DNA of 54,078 nucleotides from Aestuariivirga sp. (GCA_030680855.1 JAUXUN010000084.1:1-54078); one strand, 5' to 3'. Counted from the first letter of the stretch, positions 1 through 9,001 are shown. Notes: a model not told the origin generated them from the sequence alone. A program made the numbers and translations.

Positions 1-19
1 GCCAGGGTTGTTTAGCCAT

Positions 20-166
20 TTAAGGCGCATGGACCGTAATATCCACGGGCCTTCCCTCCGGCTCCCGGGTGCCTGATGAACGTTTCACCAGACCCGCAGG
101 CGCCACATCCACCCCATCTATGATCACCGTCGCGACCGAGACCCCTTCCGGGATGGACAGGAACAT
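20..166 (-). CDS. doubtful 48-aa ORF, possibly a gene remnant
   Basis: On the minus strand an ATG at 166 opens a 48-codon frame that ends with TAA at 20-22. The peptide (MFLSIPEGVSVATVIIDGVD at the start) has a protein-like mix of hydrophobic and charged residues and GC-ending codons. No ribosome binding site precedes the ATG, and an in-frame TGA lies only about eight codons upstream. It may be the surviving tail of a decayed gene or a chance frame. I do not recognise a family. Confidence 0.2.
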   Translation of the reverse strand: MFLSIPEGVSVATVIIDGVDVAPAGLVKRSSGTREPEGRPVDITVHAP

Positions 167-493
167 AATTGGCACAATAGGAATATAGTGTCAAGGGGTA
201 TTTATTCATATTTCTACCTAGCCCCTCTCCCTTGTGGGGAGGATAACCAAACGAGCGGCCGGAGCGGCAGATCGACAAGACGGTGCTGGTGGTTACGACG
301 ATTACCTATTTCCTGTGGGATTGATCTTCGCCTCAACATTCCCGTCTTCTCATCATGCCCGCGCTTGACGCGGGCATCTTCCAAACGGAGATGGCCGGGT
401 CATTTTCGGTTTAGCCACGTTCCGTATTCTGACACTGCCAATATTGTCTTAGTAACTTGCTTGAGAGTGTTGGCCGAAAATCAATTTTTCTAA
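167..493. other. non-coding stretch with repeat fragments
   Basis: I see no convincing gene here. Around 220-246 there is a fragment resembling one arm of the CTTCTCCC/GGGAGAAG palindromic element seen complete at 17447-17577. At 352-401 lies the left copy of the inverted repeat described separately. The plus-strand reading frame across this stretch is built from these repeats and has no homology that I recognise. Confidence 0.5.
352..401 (+). repeat. palindromic intergenic repeat, left copy
   Basis: The core GCCCGCG-CTTGA-CGCGGGC (357-375) is a perfect stem with a 5-base loop. Bases 352-381 are identical to the reverse complement of 1245-1274, and weaker similarity (GATGGCCG, GTC) continues to 401. 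Such GC-rich hairpins are common dispersed intergenic elements in Hyphomicrobiales. This one pairs with the copy at 1225-1274 and encloses the two AT-rich genes between them. Confidence 0.8.
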
Positions 494-898
494 TTAAGCG
501 AATTGCCTGAGAATGAATGTGGCCAACGTGCCAATCAATGTTACTCCAACAATCACTCCCATACATCCAGAATTTTCGGTTCTACCTTTTCGCGCCATGG
601 CGTTGTCTTCGATCAGCTTGAATGCATCAATAGATGGCGCAAATTGGCTTAGATTGTCGAATTGAGCAGACTTAATTATTTCTTCGGAAACGTGCGTCAT
701 ATCAGGAGTAGGAAAAAATAGCTGTCTCAATTTGATCTCAAGGCCTTGGAGGGCATGGCTAACCGCCAAGTCGCCGTGTTCATTCATCAATTCTTGAATT
801 TCGATTTTGTATGTCCAATAGGCTCGTGCAAGATCCAGAAAAGGGCCGTCGTATGAGGCGAATTGTTCCTCTACTGATTTTCCAAGTCTAACTTCCAC
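494..898 (-). CDS. hypothetical protein with C-terminal membrane anchor
   Basis: 134 residues, starting with GTG at 898. I do not recognise the family. The first 100 residues are soluble and mostly helical-looking, rich in Glu, Leu and Ala, with no visible catalytic motif. Residues about 112-131 (GCMGVIVGVTLIGTLATFIL) form a single hydrophobic segment close to the C terminus, so the protein looks tail-anchored with its bulk in the cytoplasm. It follows the gene at 929-1198 by only 30 bases and is probably co-transcribed with it. Both are AT-rich compared with the rest of the window and sit between inverted repeat copies, which suggests horizontal acquisition. The upstream Shine-Dalgarno signal is weak, so the start is not certain. 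Confidence 0.55.
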   Translation of the reverse strand: MEVRLGKSVEEQFASYDGPFLDLARAYWTYKIEIQELMNEHGDLAVSHALQGLEIKLRQLFFPTPDMTHVSEEIIKSAQFDNLSQFAPSIDAFKLIEDNAMARKGRTENSGCMGVIVGVTLIGTLATFILRQFA

Positions 899-928
899 TT
901 TCGCTGGGTTGCCAATGCATTCCCCATT

Positions 929-1198
929 TCAACTGCACGCCAAAAATTTTCGCTGAACGGCATTGGTAATTTCAGCGATTTTTAGTTTGTTACTATCCCA
1001 TGCTTCTCTGCCTTGTGGTGTGAAAGCTAATTCTTTCAGTTCCCTATTTAAAGTTCGGCCATCCTCTTTGAACGCTTCGCTTACGAGCAATTTGGCTTGA
1101 TCAATATTCATTGGCAGCATCTCATATCGCACATCCCAAACAATAATAGATGGTTCAAGTATATTGAGATGTTTTGCGAGTACCGTCCATCCATTCAT
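929..1198 (-). CDS. hypothetical protein, AT-rich accessory gene
   Basis: About 89 residues from the ATG at 1198 (MNGWTVLAKHLNILEPS). The frame stays open upstream to 1261, but that extension is encoded by the palindromic repeat and reads as low-complexity Arg/Trp residues, so I reject it. I recognise no domain. The sequence is soluble, with a central stretch of aliphatic and aromatic residues and a Lys/Glu-rich second half. I counted 24 G or C in bases 1081-1140 (40%), well below the neighbouring genes. It lies 30 bases upstream of the membrane-anchored gene at 494-898 and the two probably form one unit. A two-component accessory module such as a toxin-antitoxin pair or small defence cassette is conceivable, but nothing in the sequence proves it. 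Confidence 0.45.
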   Translation of the reverse strand: MNGWTVLAKHLNILEPSIIVWDVRYEMLPMNIDQAKLLVSEAFKEDGRTLNRELKELAFTPQGREAWDSNKLKIAEITNAVQRKFLACS

Positions 1199-1224
1199 CA
1201 AAATGAATATTTGGTCGTCGACTC

Positions 1225-1274
1225 GACACGGCCATCGCCACAAAGAAGATGCCCGCGTCAAGCGCGGGCATGAT
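1225..1274 (-). repeat. palindromic intergenic repeat, right copy
   Basis: Bases 1245-1274 are the exact reverse complement of 352-381 (30 of 30), and partial similarity extends to 1225. The core GCCCGCG-TCAAG-CGCGGGC is at 1251-1269. Together with the left copy it brackets the AT-rich gene pair 494-1198. Confidence 0.8.
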
Positions 1275-1305
1275 GAAGATGTGAATTTGCAGGGCCAGTG
1301 CTGAC

Positions 1306-1566
1306 TTACCTACGCTCCGGCTTCTGACGCGAGGCCAGGAGCCTTATGCGGTCGGCTTCCCAAATGGGGTCAACCGAGAGGGGCAGGCCGGAAAGATGGC
1401 GCAGCTGGCCGCGGGTCAGGCCAATATCTTTCAACTGATAATCGTCGAGGCCGTGGAGTTTGAGGAGTTGTTTCCGGCAGCGCCAATTGCGGACGAGCTG
1501 GCGCAGGGTTGAAAAGCTGAAGGTGCTCAACCGGGACCGGGCTTCGTGGGCTATATATTCGCGCAT
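1306..1566 (-). CDS. DUF1127 family small protein
   Basis: 86 residues from the ATG at 1566, preceded by a good GAGGAG ribosome binding site 7 bases upstream. The longer open frame running to 2124 is only antisense to the mocR-type gene. Residues about 23-60 carry the DUF1127 signature: a basic, Trp-containing helix, then L-DDYQLKDIGL-TRGQLRHL. DUF1127 proteins are small, Arg-rich and common in Alphaproteobacteria; some have been linked to RNA-mediated regulation and phosphate or carbon metabolism, but most have no assigned role. The gene is divergent from the MocR-type regulator at 1705, and the shared 138-base gap is packed with repeated boxes, so it is the likely target of that regulator. 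Confidence 0.85.
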   Translation of the reverse strand: MREYIAHEARSRLSTFSFSTLRQLVRNWRCRKQLLKLHGLDDYQLKDIGLTRGQLRHLSGLPLSVDPIWEADRIRLLASRQKPERR

Positions 1567-1593
1567 GGTAATCTCCTCGTAAATCCTCTCTAA

Positions 1594-1703
1594 ATTGTAT
1601 CTATTGTACCTATTGTACCTATATTTTCGTGATTTCTTTTCAAAAATCACTTGATGTATTGATACAATAACACTATTGTACCTGTCAAAGAGGATATTGT
1701 ATC
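1594..1703. promoter_or_regulatory. array of six ATTGTACC/ATTGTATC boxes (probable MocR operators)
   Basis: Direct boxes are at 1594-1601 (ATTGTATC), 1603-1610 and 1612-1619 (ATTGTACC), 1675-1682 (ATTGTACC) and 1696-1703 (ATTGTATC). An inverted copy, GATACAAT, is at 1661-1668. The first three repeat with an exact 9-base period, and the two before the regulator gene are 21 bases apart, about two helical turns. The last box ends one base before the ATG at 1705, downstream of the AGAGGA ribosome binding site. MocR/PdxR regulators are known to bind short direct repeats in divergent promoters, so I infer control of both genes, including autorepression. Confidence 0.7.
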
Positions 1704-1704
1704 C

Positions 1705-3093
1705 ATGACAATTTGGACTCCCCAGCTCAGCCAAGGCAAACCCATCTATCTCGCAATTGCCGACGCCATGGCGGGCGACATCATGTCCGGCAAGCTGAAT
1801 GTCGGCGAAAAACTGCCGCCGCACCGGGATTTGGCGTGGCGGCTCAAGGTGACGGTTGGGACGGTGACGCGGGCCTACCGTGAAGCGGAAATCCGCGGGC
1901 TGCTTTCGGGCGAAGTGGGCCGGGGAAGTTATGTGCGCGAGATCACAGGCACCACGGCTTTGCCGGAGCGTGCCGAAACCACATCGCAGTTGGCCGATCT
2001 CAGCGATGCATCGCCGCCGCCAGTTTATTCCGCCGATGAATTCGACGCTGCCCTTGCCCATGTGATGCGCGAGCCCTCGCGCCTGGCCCTGCTCGACTAT
2101 ATGCCGCCGGAAGGCCATGCACACTATCGTGCCATGGGAGCCAAATGGCTGGCGCGCAGCAGCATCGATATTTCAGAAGCAAATGTCATCGTCACGTCCG
2201 GCGCCCATCTCGGCGTCATGGCCAGCCTTTCGGTGTTGGCGCAACCCGGAGATGCCGTGATGGCAGAAAGCCTCAATTATGCCTCGCTTGGCTCATTGAT
2301 CTTCGGCCTCAACCTGAAGCCCGTGCCGATTGCCATGAATGCGGCGGGGCTTGATCTCGAAGATCTTGAGCGCGCCGCCAAAACCGGAGAATCAAAAATA
2401 CTCTATCTTGTTCCCACCCTGCAAAATCCCACGACGCTCACCATGTCGCGCGAGCGCCGGGATGCGGTCGTGGACATTGCCCGGCGCTACAATCTCACCA
2501 TTGTTGAAGATGACATTTTCCGCCTGCTGGATGACCGGGTGCAGCCGCCGACATTCTACAGCCTTGCACCGGAGCGCACTTATCACATCACCAGCCTGTC
2601 CAAGACATTGGCGCCGGGTCTTCGCATCGGCTTTGTGGCAACGCCGCCGGGCCGCGCGCAATTCCTGCGCCTGCGGCAACGCGCGGCCGGAGCCCGTGTC
2701 ACAGGGCTTACGGCCGAGGTTGCGCGCTATTGGCTGGAGACGGATATCGCCGAACACTTGTTGCGGCGGATCAATGCGGAGATGGCAATCCGGCGCAAGG
2801 CTTTCTGTGAAGTGTTTTCCCAGCACAAGTTTAGTTGCGAGCCGGGGGCACCCTATGGCTGGCTCACCCTTCCCGAGCATTGGAGCCCGCTGCGCTTTGC
2901 ATCAACTGCGCTCGCGCGCAACATCAAGCTTACACCCGGACCTGCCTTTTCTTTCGGGCCACAGGCGAAAGATCATGCGGTGCGCATCTCATTTGGCCAG
3001 CCTGCAACGGCGCAAGTGCTGAAGAATGCCTTGCTGAAAATCCTCGACCTCATGGAGCAGGATCCGGAGGATGACTTCACGCCGGTGGCTTAG
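1705..3093 (+). CDS. MocR-family transcriptional regulator (GntR HTH plus aminotransferase fold)
   Basis: 462 residues. Residues about 1-75 form a GntR winged helix (PIYLAIADAMAGDIMSGKL, then PPHRDLAWRLKVTVGTVTRAY). Residues about 110-450 form a fold-type I aminotransferase domain with the PLP-binding lysine in the SLSKTLAPGLRIGF segment and the TLQNPTT and VEDD motifs. This architecture defines MocR regulators, which bind PLP or an aminated metabolite as effector and usually do not catalyse transamination. The neighbouring target is a DUF1127 gene rather than a metabolic enzyme, so the effector cannot be inferred. It ends in a 4-base convergent overlap with the SGNH hydrolase gene. The start at 1705 is supported by AGAGGA ten bases upstream and by the HTH beginning immediately after it. 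Confidence 0.9.
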   Translation: MTIWTPQLSQGKPIYLAIADAMAGDIMSGKLNVGEKLPPHRDLAWRLKVTVGTVTRAYREAEIRGLLSGEVGRGSYVREITGTTALPERAETTSQLADLSDASPPPVYSADEFDAALAHVMREPSRLALLDYMPPEGHAHYRAMGAKWLARSSIDISEANVIVTSGAHLGVMASLSVLAQPGDAVMAESLNYASLGSLIFGLNLKPVPIAMNAAGLDLEDLERAAKTGESKILYLVPTLQNPTTLTMSRERRDAVVDIARRYNLTIVEDDIFRLLDDRVQPPTFYSLAPERTYHITSLSKTLAPGLRIGFVATPPGRAQFLRLRQRAAGARVTGLTAEVARYWLETDIAEHLLRRINAEMAIRRKAFCEVFSQHKFSCEPGAPYGWLTLPEHWSPLRFASTALARNIKLTPGPAFSFGPQAKDHAVRISFGQPATAQVLKNALLKILDLMEQDPEDDFTPVA

Positions 3094-5102
3094 TAGAGTT
3101 CGCCGCCCAGCATTTTTGAAATTTCTTCGCGGATATCCATGAGGATGGCATCGGCCATGGCGGCCTGGCCTTCGGCGTTGGGATGCATGGCGCCGGTGGT
3201 TTCAGAAAAGGTCTGGCTTGATGCCTTTTCGTCAACCTTGCCCGCCTTGTCCATCACCTTCTGGTTCACCGCCATGTAGGCGTCATTGAAGGTGCGGACC
3301 CAGCGCTGGCGCAGCGCATAGGGATAGTTCTGGGTGATCGGGCTGTAGGGCCGCCATTCCCTGGCCTTGCCCGACCAGGAGGACTGGCAGGTTTGCGTTG
3401 GCCTGTCGGCCTTGCCCCAACACGGGATCATCAGGATTTCGACCGGGTCATTGGCAAATTTGCTCCGCTGGGCACAGAAGCCATGGCCGCGGAATACTCG
3501 GTCATTATAAACCCGGCCAGCATAGGTCCAGCCATGGTCGCCGCTCAAGTCCTTCATGCGCCGGTCAAGCTCCGCCAGCTGCTCATGGACGGCATTCAGC
3601 CGACCGCTGGTTGTCGCAAGCCACGATGAAAACGCATCGAGGGACTGGTTGGCGGGGTAGCGGTCTTCCTCGCTGCCTTCCTTGCCGCCCGCCGGGCAGA
3701 CCTCGCCGGTTTCATCGACAAGCATGTCGGGATAGGCGGTGAGGATGACGCGGGAGGCATCGAAGACCGGCTCGCCGGAATAGAGCGGCACGGCGCGCTC
3801 GAGGGCTTTGGCGAGGCGGGCATAGGCGCCGGGCAGCGTGTCTTTCATGTTCCTGGCAAAGTCCTTTGCCGAAACGGTGGCGCCGAGGAATTTTGCGAGC
3901 GTGGCGGAGGTTCCGCTGCGCAGGGTTGCCCAGGCGACGACGTTGCGGAAGCCGATGTCATTGCCACCAACCGAGAGAAACAGATAATCGACGGGCCTGC
4001 GAAACTGGTTGTCGGGGCAGACCCACAGGCCATCATCTTTTTTTGGCTTCACCGCGCAAAGCTCGCGCAGCAGCCAGCGGATCTGGGTATCGTTGGAGTC
4101 ACCCGATATAAAGCGCGATGGCGGCGGCACTGCGCCTTCGGATGAATCCGGCTTGGCCCCGCTGATGCTCTCGACATATTCCTGGGGGCCGAGAATGCCC
4201 GCTTCGATGCCGGCGCCGGAACAGGCGTAGCCCAAAAATGTTACCGCCGACTGGGTATTCTCAATGGCGATTTGCAGGGCGGCACGCAACTGGTGGCCGT
4301 AGAGCGAGCGGTGGCAGAGTTCGTCCATCCACAAGGCTGAGCCACTGGCATCATTGTCCTTGCGGCGGGGATAGAGATTTTTGTGGCGCTGCGCTTCGCT
4401 GAACTCGGCCGGCATGTCGGGATTGCCTTCTCCGGAGGCAAAGCTGTCGCCCATGCCGACGATCAGCAGGTCGCGCACCTTTGCCTTCAGGGAGATGGGC
4501 TGTTCGCCCAAAACGGCAACGGAAATGTCAGCGCCATTGGGATAAGGCAACAAGGCCGTGACGGCGCCATCGCAGGGCGCCGTCTGGACGGGCGCGTTGC
4601 CGACACGCCATTCACAGTTATATTCTGCGATCAGGGCATTCTTCACCAGGGGGCGGAGGCTGATTTCAATCTCGTGGGCCTTCGGATTGACATAGCCATC
4701 GACATCGCCACAGAGATCATGCATTCGGCTCTTTGGATTCCAGCACAGCCTGCCTTGGCCTTGTGCCGCCCAGCCGCGCCAATCAAATTTCGAACGCTCG
4801 AGGCGCGAAAAGGCAATGTAGCGGTCATTCAGCACATGTTCGCTGCCCAGCACCGAGGCGCTGTCGGTGAGAAGGGATTTTTGCTCATCAGGGACTGGCT
4901 GCTCATTCACATGGATGAGATATTGCCGCCAGGCGTTTTCGTGGAGCTTGAAAAAATCCGAGTCATTGAATAGGCGAAAGCGGTTGGTCACCTTCCATTC
5001 GATCTGGAAGTCCGTGGTGTTGAGGGTTTGGGCCTTCAGAGGTGAAGGCACTAACAGGCAAAGGAATGCCATTAGAAAATGTAAGATCCGCACTTGCACC
5101 AA
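3090..5102 (-). CDS. large secreted SGNH/GDSL-type hydrolase
   Basis: About 670 residues. The open frame begins with TTG at 5102; GTG codons just after it, or the ATG of MAFLCLL, are alternative starts. Residues 1-25 form a Sec signal peptide ending at PLKAQ, so the enzyme is exported. Residues about 30-205 form an N-terminal beta-rich region with paired cysteines and no family I recognise. The SGNH hydrolase core follows: block I GMGDSFASGEGNPD with the nucleophile near Ser220, block III LFLSVGGNDIGF near residue 388, and block V MHPNAEGQ with the catalytic His near 641. Several cysteines suggest disulfides. Members of this family are lipases, esterases or glycan deacetylases; the substrate here is unknown. 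It is about three times the length of a minimal GDSL esterase. It is divergent from groES and convergent with the MocR gene. Confidence 0.85.
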   Translation of the reverse strand: MVQVRILHFLMAFLCLLVPSPLKAQTLNTTDFQIEWKVTNRFRLFNDSDFFKLHENAWRQYLIHVNEQPVPDEQKSLLTDSASVLGSEHVLNDRYIAFSRLERSKFDWRGWAAQGQGRLCWNPKSRMHDLCGDVDGYVNPKAHEIEISLRPLVKNALIAEYNCEWRVGNAPVQTAPCDGAVTALLPYPNGADISVAVLGEQPISLKAKVRDLLIVGMGDSFASGEGNPDMPAEFSEAQRHKNLYPRRKDNDASGSALWMDELCHRSLYGHQLRAALQIAIENTQSAVTFLGYACSGAGIEAGILGPQEYVESISGAKPDSSEGAVPPPSRFISGDSNDTQIRWLLRELCAVKPKKDDGLWVCPDNQFRRPVDYLFLSVGGNDIGFRNVVAWATLRSGTSATLAKFLGATVSAKDFARNMKDTLPGAYARLAKALERAVPLYSGEPVFDASRVILTAYPDMLVDETGEVCPAGGKEGSEEDRYPANQSLDAFSSWLATTSGRLNAVHEQLAELDRRMKDLSGDHGWTYAGRVYNDRVFRGHGFCAQRSKFANDPVEILMIPCWGKADRPTQTCQSSWSGKAREWRPYSPITQNYPYALRQRWVRTFNDAYMAVNQKVMDKAGKVDEKASSQTFSETTGAMHPNAEGQAAMADAILMDIREEISKMLGGELY

Positions 5103-5177
5103 ATCACCCGTCCGTAAACTGCATCGGCTTTTGGCAAGGCAAGGCTACGGAATTGTGGCGGTGCAACAGAATTGGCC

Positions 5178-5245
5178 CTTGACTGGCGTGCGCATCGGAC
5201 CTATTTGGAGCACAGCTGTTAGCACTCCTGTTATGTGACTGCTAA
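5178..5245 (+). promoter_or_regulatory. groESL promoter with CIRCE operator
   Basis: TTAGCACTC (5219-5227), nine bases, then GACTGCTAA (5237-5245) is the HrcA-binding CIRCE inverted repeat with one mismatch in the right arm (consensus GAGTGCTAA). Just upstream, CTTG at 5178-5181 and CCTATTTGG at 5200-5208 fit the alphaproteobacterial RpoH promoter with an 18-base spacer. The same bases also read as TTGACT-N17-TATTTG, a housekeeping-type promoter. The operator would lie at the start of transcription. I infer dual control, by HrcA repression and the heat-shock sigma factor. Confidence 0.85.
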
Positions 5246-5316
5246 CAGAGGTTGAGACGGGTTCCTGTCTTGGCTTTAAATGCAAATAAAATCAATGTGT
5301 TATGAGGAGTTACCGC

Positions 5317-5607
5317 ATGAAATTCCGTCCTTTGCACGACCGGGTCGTGGTGAAGCGGGTTGATGAAGACACCAAGACCAAGGGTGGCATCATCATCCCC
5401 GAAACGGCGCAGGAGAAGCCGATGCAGGGCAAAATCATCGCCGTAGGCCCAGGCGCCCGCGATGAAAGCGGCAAGCTGGTTCCGCTCGATGTGAAGAAGG
5501 GCGACACCGTCCTCTTCGGCAAATGGTCCGGCACCGAAGTCAAGATCGACGGCGACGAGCTTTTGATCATGAAAGAGTCCGACATCATGGGCGTTCTCGA
5601 CAAGTAG
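5317..5607 (+). CDS. groES: co-chaperonin GroES
   Basis: 96 residues, the usual length. The start is the ATG at 5317 ([14 protein letters not shown]), preceded by GAGGAG at 5304-5309; the in-frame ATG at 5302 would include the ribosome binding site and is rejected. The mobile loop segment [15 protein letters not shown] and the C-terminal [13 protein letters not shown] are typical. GroES caps the GroEL double ring and encloses folding substrates in the cytoplasm. It is followed after 27 bases by groEL in a bicistronic operon behind the CIRCE-controlled promoter. Confidence 0.98.
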   Translation: MKFRPLHDRVVVKRVDEDTKTKGGIIIPETAQEKPMQGKIIAVGPGARDESGKLVPLDVKKGDTVLFGKWSGTEVKIDGDELLIMKESDIMGVLDK

Positions 5608-7290
<1,683 letters not shown>

Positions 7291-7316
7291 GTCCAACACC
7301 ACTTCACGAAATACAA

Positions 7317-7345
7317 AACCCCGGTGGAAACACCGGGGTTTTTTT
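7317..7345 (+). terminator. rho-independent terminator of groESL
   Basis: A perfect 10-bp stem, AACCCCGGTG (7317-7326) and CACCGGGGTT (7331-7340), encloses a stable GAAA tetraloop. It is followed by a run of T to 7345. It lies 27 bases after the groEL stop. Confidence 0.95.
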
Positions 7346-7404
7346 GTTGACGTCCGGACGCCCGCTTAGCATGTTTAATTGATGTTGTGCGGAATCGAAA
7401 CTGA

Positions 7405-7644
7405 ATGAGCAAGCGCTTGGATGCAATGCGACGCAACCAACGCGGGGACTGGACCATCTCAGATGTTGAAGCTGTTTGCCGAGAATTTGGGATAATATGT
7501 GCGCCATCGCGCTCGGGTTCATCCCACTACAAAGTCACACATAAGGGAATTCCCGACATTTTGACGGTCCCTTTCAAACGACCGATTAAGCCTGTATATA
7601 TTCGTAAGCTTGTGGCATTTATTGATGCGGTAAGGAAACCGTGA
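7405..7644 (+). CDS. hicA: HicA-family mRNA interferase toxin
   Basis: 79 residues, the normal size for HicA. The core has the HicA pattern: a helix with a Gly-rich SGSSHYKV strand, in which the His is the catalytic residue, then ILTVPFKRPIKPVYIRKLVAFID. HicA folds as a double-stranded-RNA-binding-like domain and cleaves mRNA and tmRNA in the cytoplasm. An N-terminal extension of about 14 residues (MSKRLDAMRRNQRG) precedes the fold. The Shine-Dalgarno signal is weak. TTGACG at 7347-7352 could be a -35 element, but no convincing -10 follows at the right distance. Its stop codon overlaps the antitoxin ATG by one base (TGATG), which is typical of coupled translation. The pair sits directly behind the groESL terminator. 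Confidence 0.85.
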   Translation: MSKRLDAMRRNQRGDWTISDVEAVCREFGIICAPSRSGSSHYKVTHKGIPDILTVPFKRPIKPVYIRKLVAFIDAVRKP

Positions 7645-7868
7645 TGAACCAGCTTAAGTATCCAGTTATCGTACAGCCGCTGCCGTCCGAAGAAGGTGGC
7701 GGTTTCGTCGCGACGGTACCTGACCTCCCTGGATGTATGAGTGATGGTGAAACGCCGGAAGAAGCGCTTGCTAACGTGCAGGACGCCATAGCCGTTTGGC
7801 TTGAAGCTGCCCATGATATGGGGCGCAAAGTGCCGAAACCTTCCGCGCAGTTGGCCTTGGCGGGTTAA
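7644..7868 (+). CDS. hicB: HicB-family antitoxin, short form
   Basis: 74 residues from the ATG at 7644; a GTG one codon earlier is an alternative. The sequence matches the degenerate RNase H-like HicB fold: YPVIVQPLPSEEGGGFVATV, PDLPGCMSDGETPEEALANV, then a helix IAVWLEAA. This fold binds and neutralises HicA. Many HicB proteins add a C-terminal helix-turn-helix or ribbon-helix-helix domain for autoregulation. Here the protein stops about 15 residues after the core helix, so no DNA-binding domain is present. How this pair is autoregulated is therefore unclear. Confidence 0.85.
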   Translation: MNQLKYPVIVQPLPSEEGGGFVATVPDLPGCMSDGETPEEALANVQDAIAVWLEAAHDMGRKVPKPSAQLALAG

Positions 7869-7957
7869 GCCGCGAAAGAGCTTCGCCTAATCGTTTTTCA
7901 TAAATAGGGATCCGCTCCCGAAATTCTTTGGTAACCATTGGGTAATAGGTTGCGGCG

Positions 7958-8968
7958 GTGATATGGCCCCTGCAAACCCTGCGTTTTATTGCGGCCCTCA
8001 TGGTCGTCTATGTCCATGCGGCGCAGCTGGCGGTTGAACAGACCGGATCCTACGGGTTTTTCCCACGCGAACTCCCGCTGGCGGGCCAGGCCGGCGTCGA
8101 CATTTTTTTCGTCATTTCGGGCGTCATTATCGCCAGAACCGCCGTGGGGCTTTCATGGCAGGAGTTTGCCTGGAAACGCTTCCGCCGCATCATTCCCTTC
8201 TACTTTCTCGTCTGCATCTTCGCGCTGCTGATTGTTGCCCGTTCCGGAATCACCATCACAGGCCGCGACCTGCTTGCATCATTCTTTCTCTGGCCCGCAA
8301 CGGACACAATGACCCTGCCCCTCCTCCCCGTGGCCTGGACGCTCTGCTACGAAGCGCTGTTTTATGTGGCGGCCGCCTTCGTCCTTGCCGACAGGCGCTG
8401 GCTATACCCGGTGCTCGTTCTTTTTGTTGCCGCAATGGCGCTCCGGCAGCATGGCGCCGTGTTCCAGTTTCTTGGCAATCCGCTGATCATTGAATTCCTG
8501 TTCGGCGTTGCCATCGCCTACGCGCCCGCCTTTCAAACCGCCAAATGGGGCATTCCGCTCGGTGCGGCATTGCTCATAGGGGCCGGCTTCCTTGACCTCG
8601 CGCCCTTTGGCAATTCGCTTGAGTATCTGCGCGGCGAAGAGGCCTTCCAGCGCGTGGTGGTTTTTGGCCTGCCTGCGGCCCTGATCGTCTGGGGCGCCAT
8701 GCAGTTCAAGGGCCGTAAAAGTTTCTGGACCGGACAGGGCGACGCCTCATATGCGCTCTATCTCACGCATGCGCTCTTTATGCCGGTGTTCTTTGTGATC
8801 TGGAAAGTGATCCCCCTGCCAACCGATCTGATTATTGTGACCAGCATGGCCGCCAGCGCCTTTTTCGGCTGGCGGATCCATCTGGCCATTGAAAAGCCGG
8901 TGCTCAATGCCTTCAGGGGCCAGGGCAATTCCAGTGCCCGCTCCCATCCCATTGCATCACCGGAATAG
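7958..8968 (+). CDS. acyltransferase-3 family membrane protein (OafA/YrhL-like)
   Basis: 336 residues from a GTG at 7958. It opens with the family signature LQTLRFIAALMVVYVHA, whose His is the conserved active-site residue near the first membrane helix. Next come GQAGVDIFFVISGVIIARTA and the basic loop WKRFRRIIPFYF. About nine or ten hydrophobic segments fill the rest. Family members transfer acyl groups, often acetyl or succinyl, from the cytoplasmic side onto extracytoplasmic polysaccharide, lipid A or peptidoglycan sugars. No polysaccharide gene cluster is adjacent, so the acceptor cannot be named. No clear ribosome binding site is visible before the GTG, so the N terminus is slightly uncertain. 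Confidence 0.85.
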   Translation: MIWPLQTLRFIAALMVVYVHAAQLAVEQTGSYGFFPRELPLAGQAGVDIFFVISGVIIARTAVGLSWQEFAWKRFRRIIPFYFLVCIFALLIVARSGITITGRDLLASFFLWPATDTMTLPLLPVAWTLCYEALFYVAAAFVLADRRWLYPVLVLFVAAMALRQHGAVFQFLGNPLIIEFLFGVAIAYAPAFQTAKWGIPLGAALLIGAGFLDLAPFGNSLEYLRGEEAFQRVVVFGLPAALIVWGAMQFKGRKSFWTGQGDASYALYLTHALFMPVFFVIWKVIPLPTDLIIVTSMAASAFFGWRIHLAIEKPVLNAFRGQGNSSARSHPIASPE

Positions 8969-9001
8969 TGTGTTAGCTTCCCGCATCGGGAGGAGCATGC
9001 C

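Noticed and set aside
188..493. 101-codon plus-strand frame
   Set aside because: It is made of repeat-derived sequence with no start signal and no recognisable homology.
1199..1261. N-terminal extension of the gene at 929-1198
   Set aside because: Those codons are the palindromic repeat itself and give an Arg/Trp-rich stretch unlike the rest of the protein.
1568..2124. N-terminal extension of the DUF1127 frame
   Set aside because: It runs antisense through the MocR gene and across the operator region; the real start with a GAGGAG site is at 1566.
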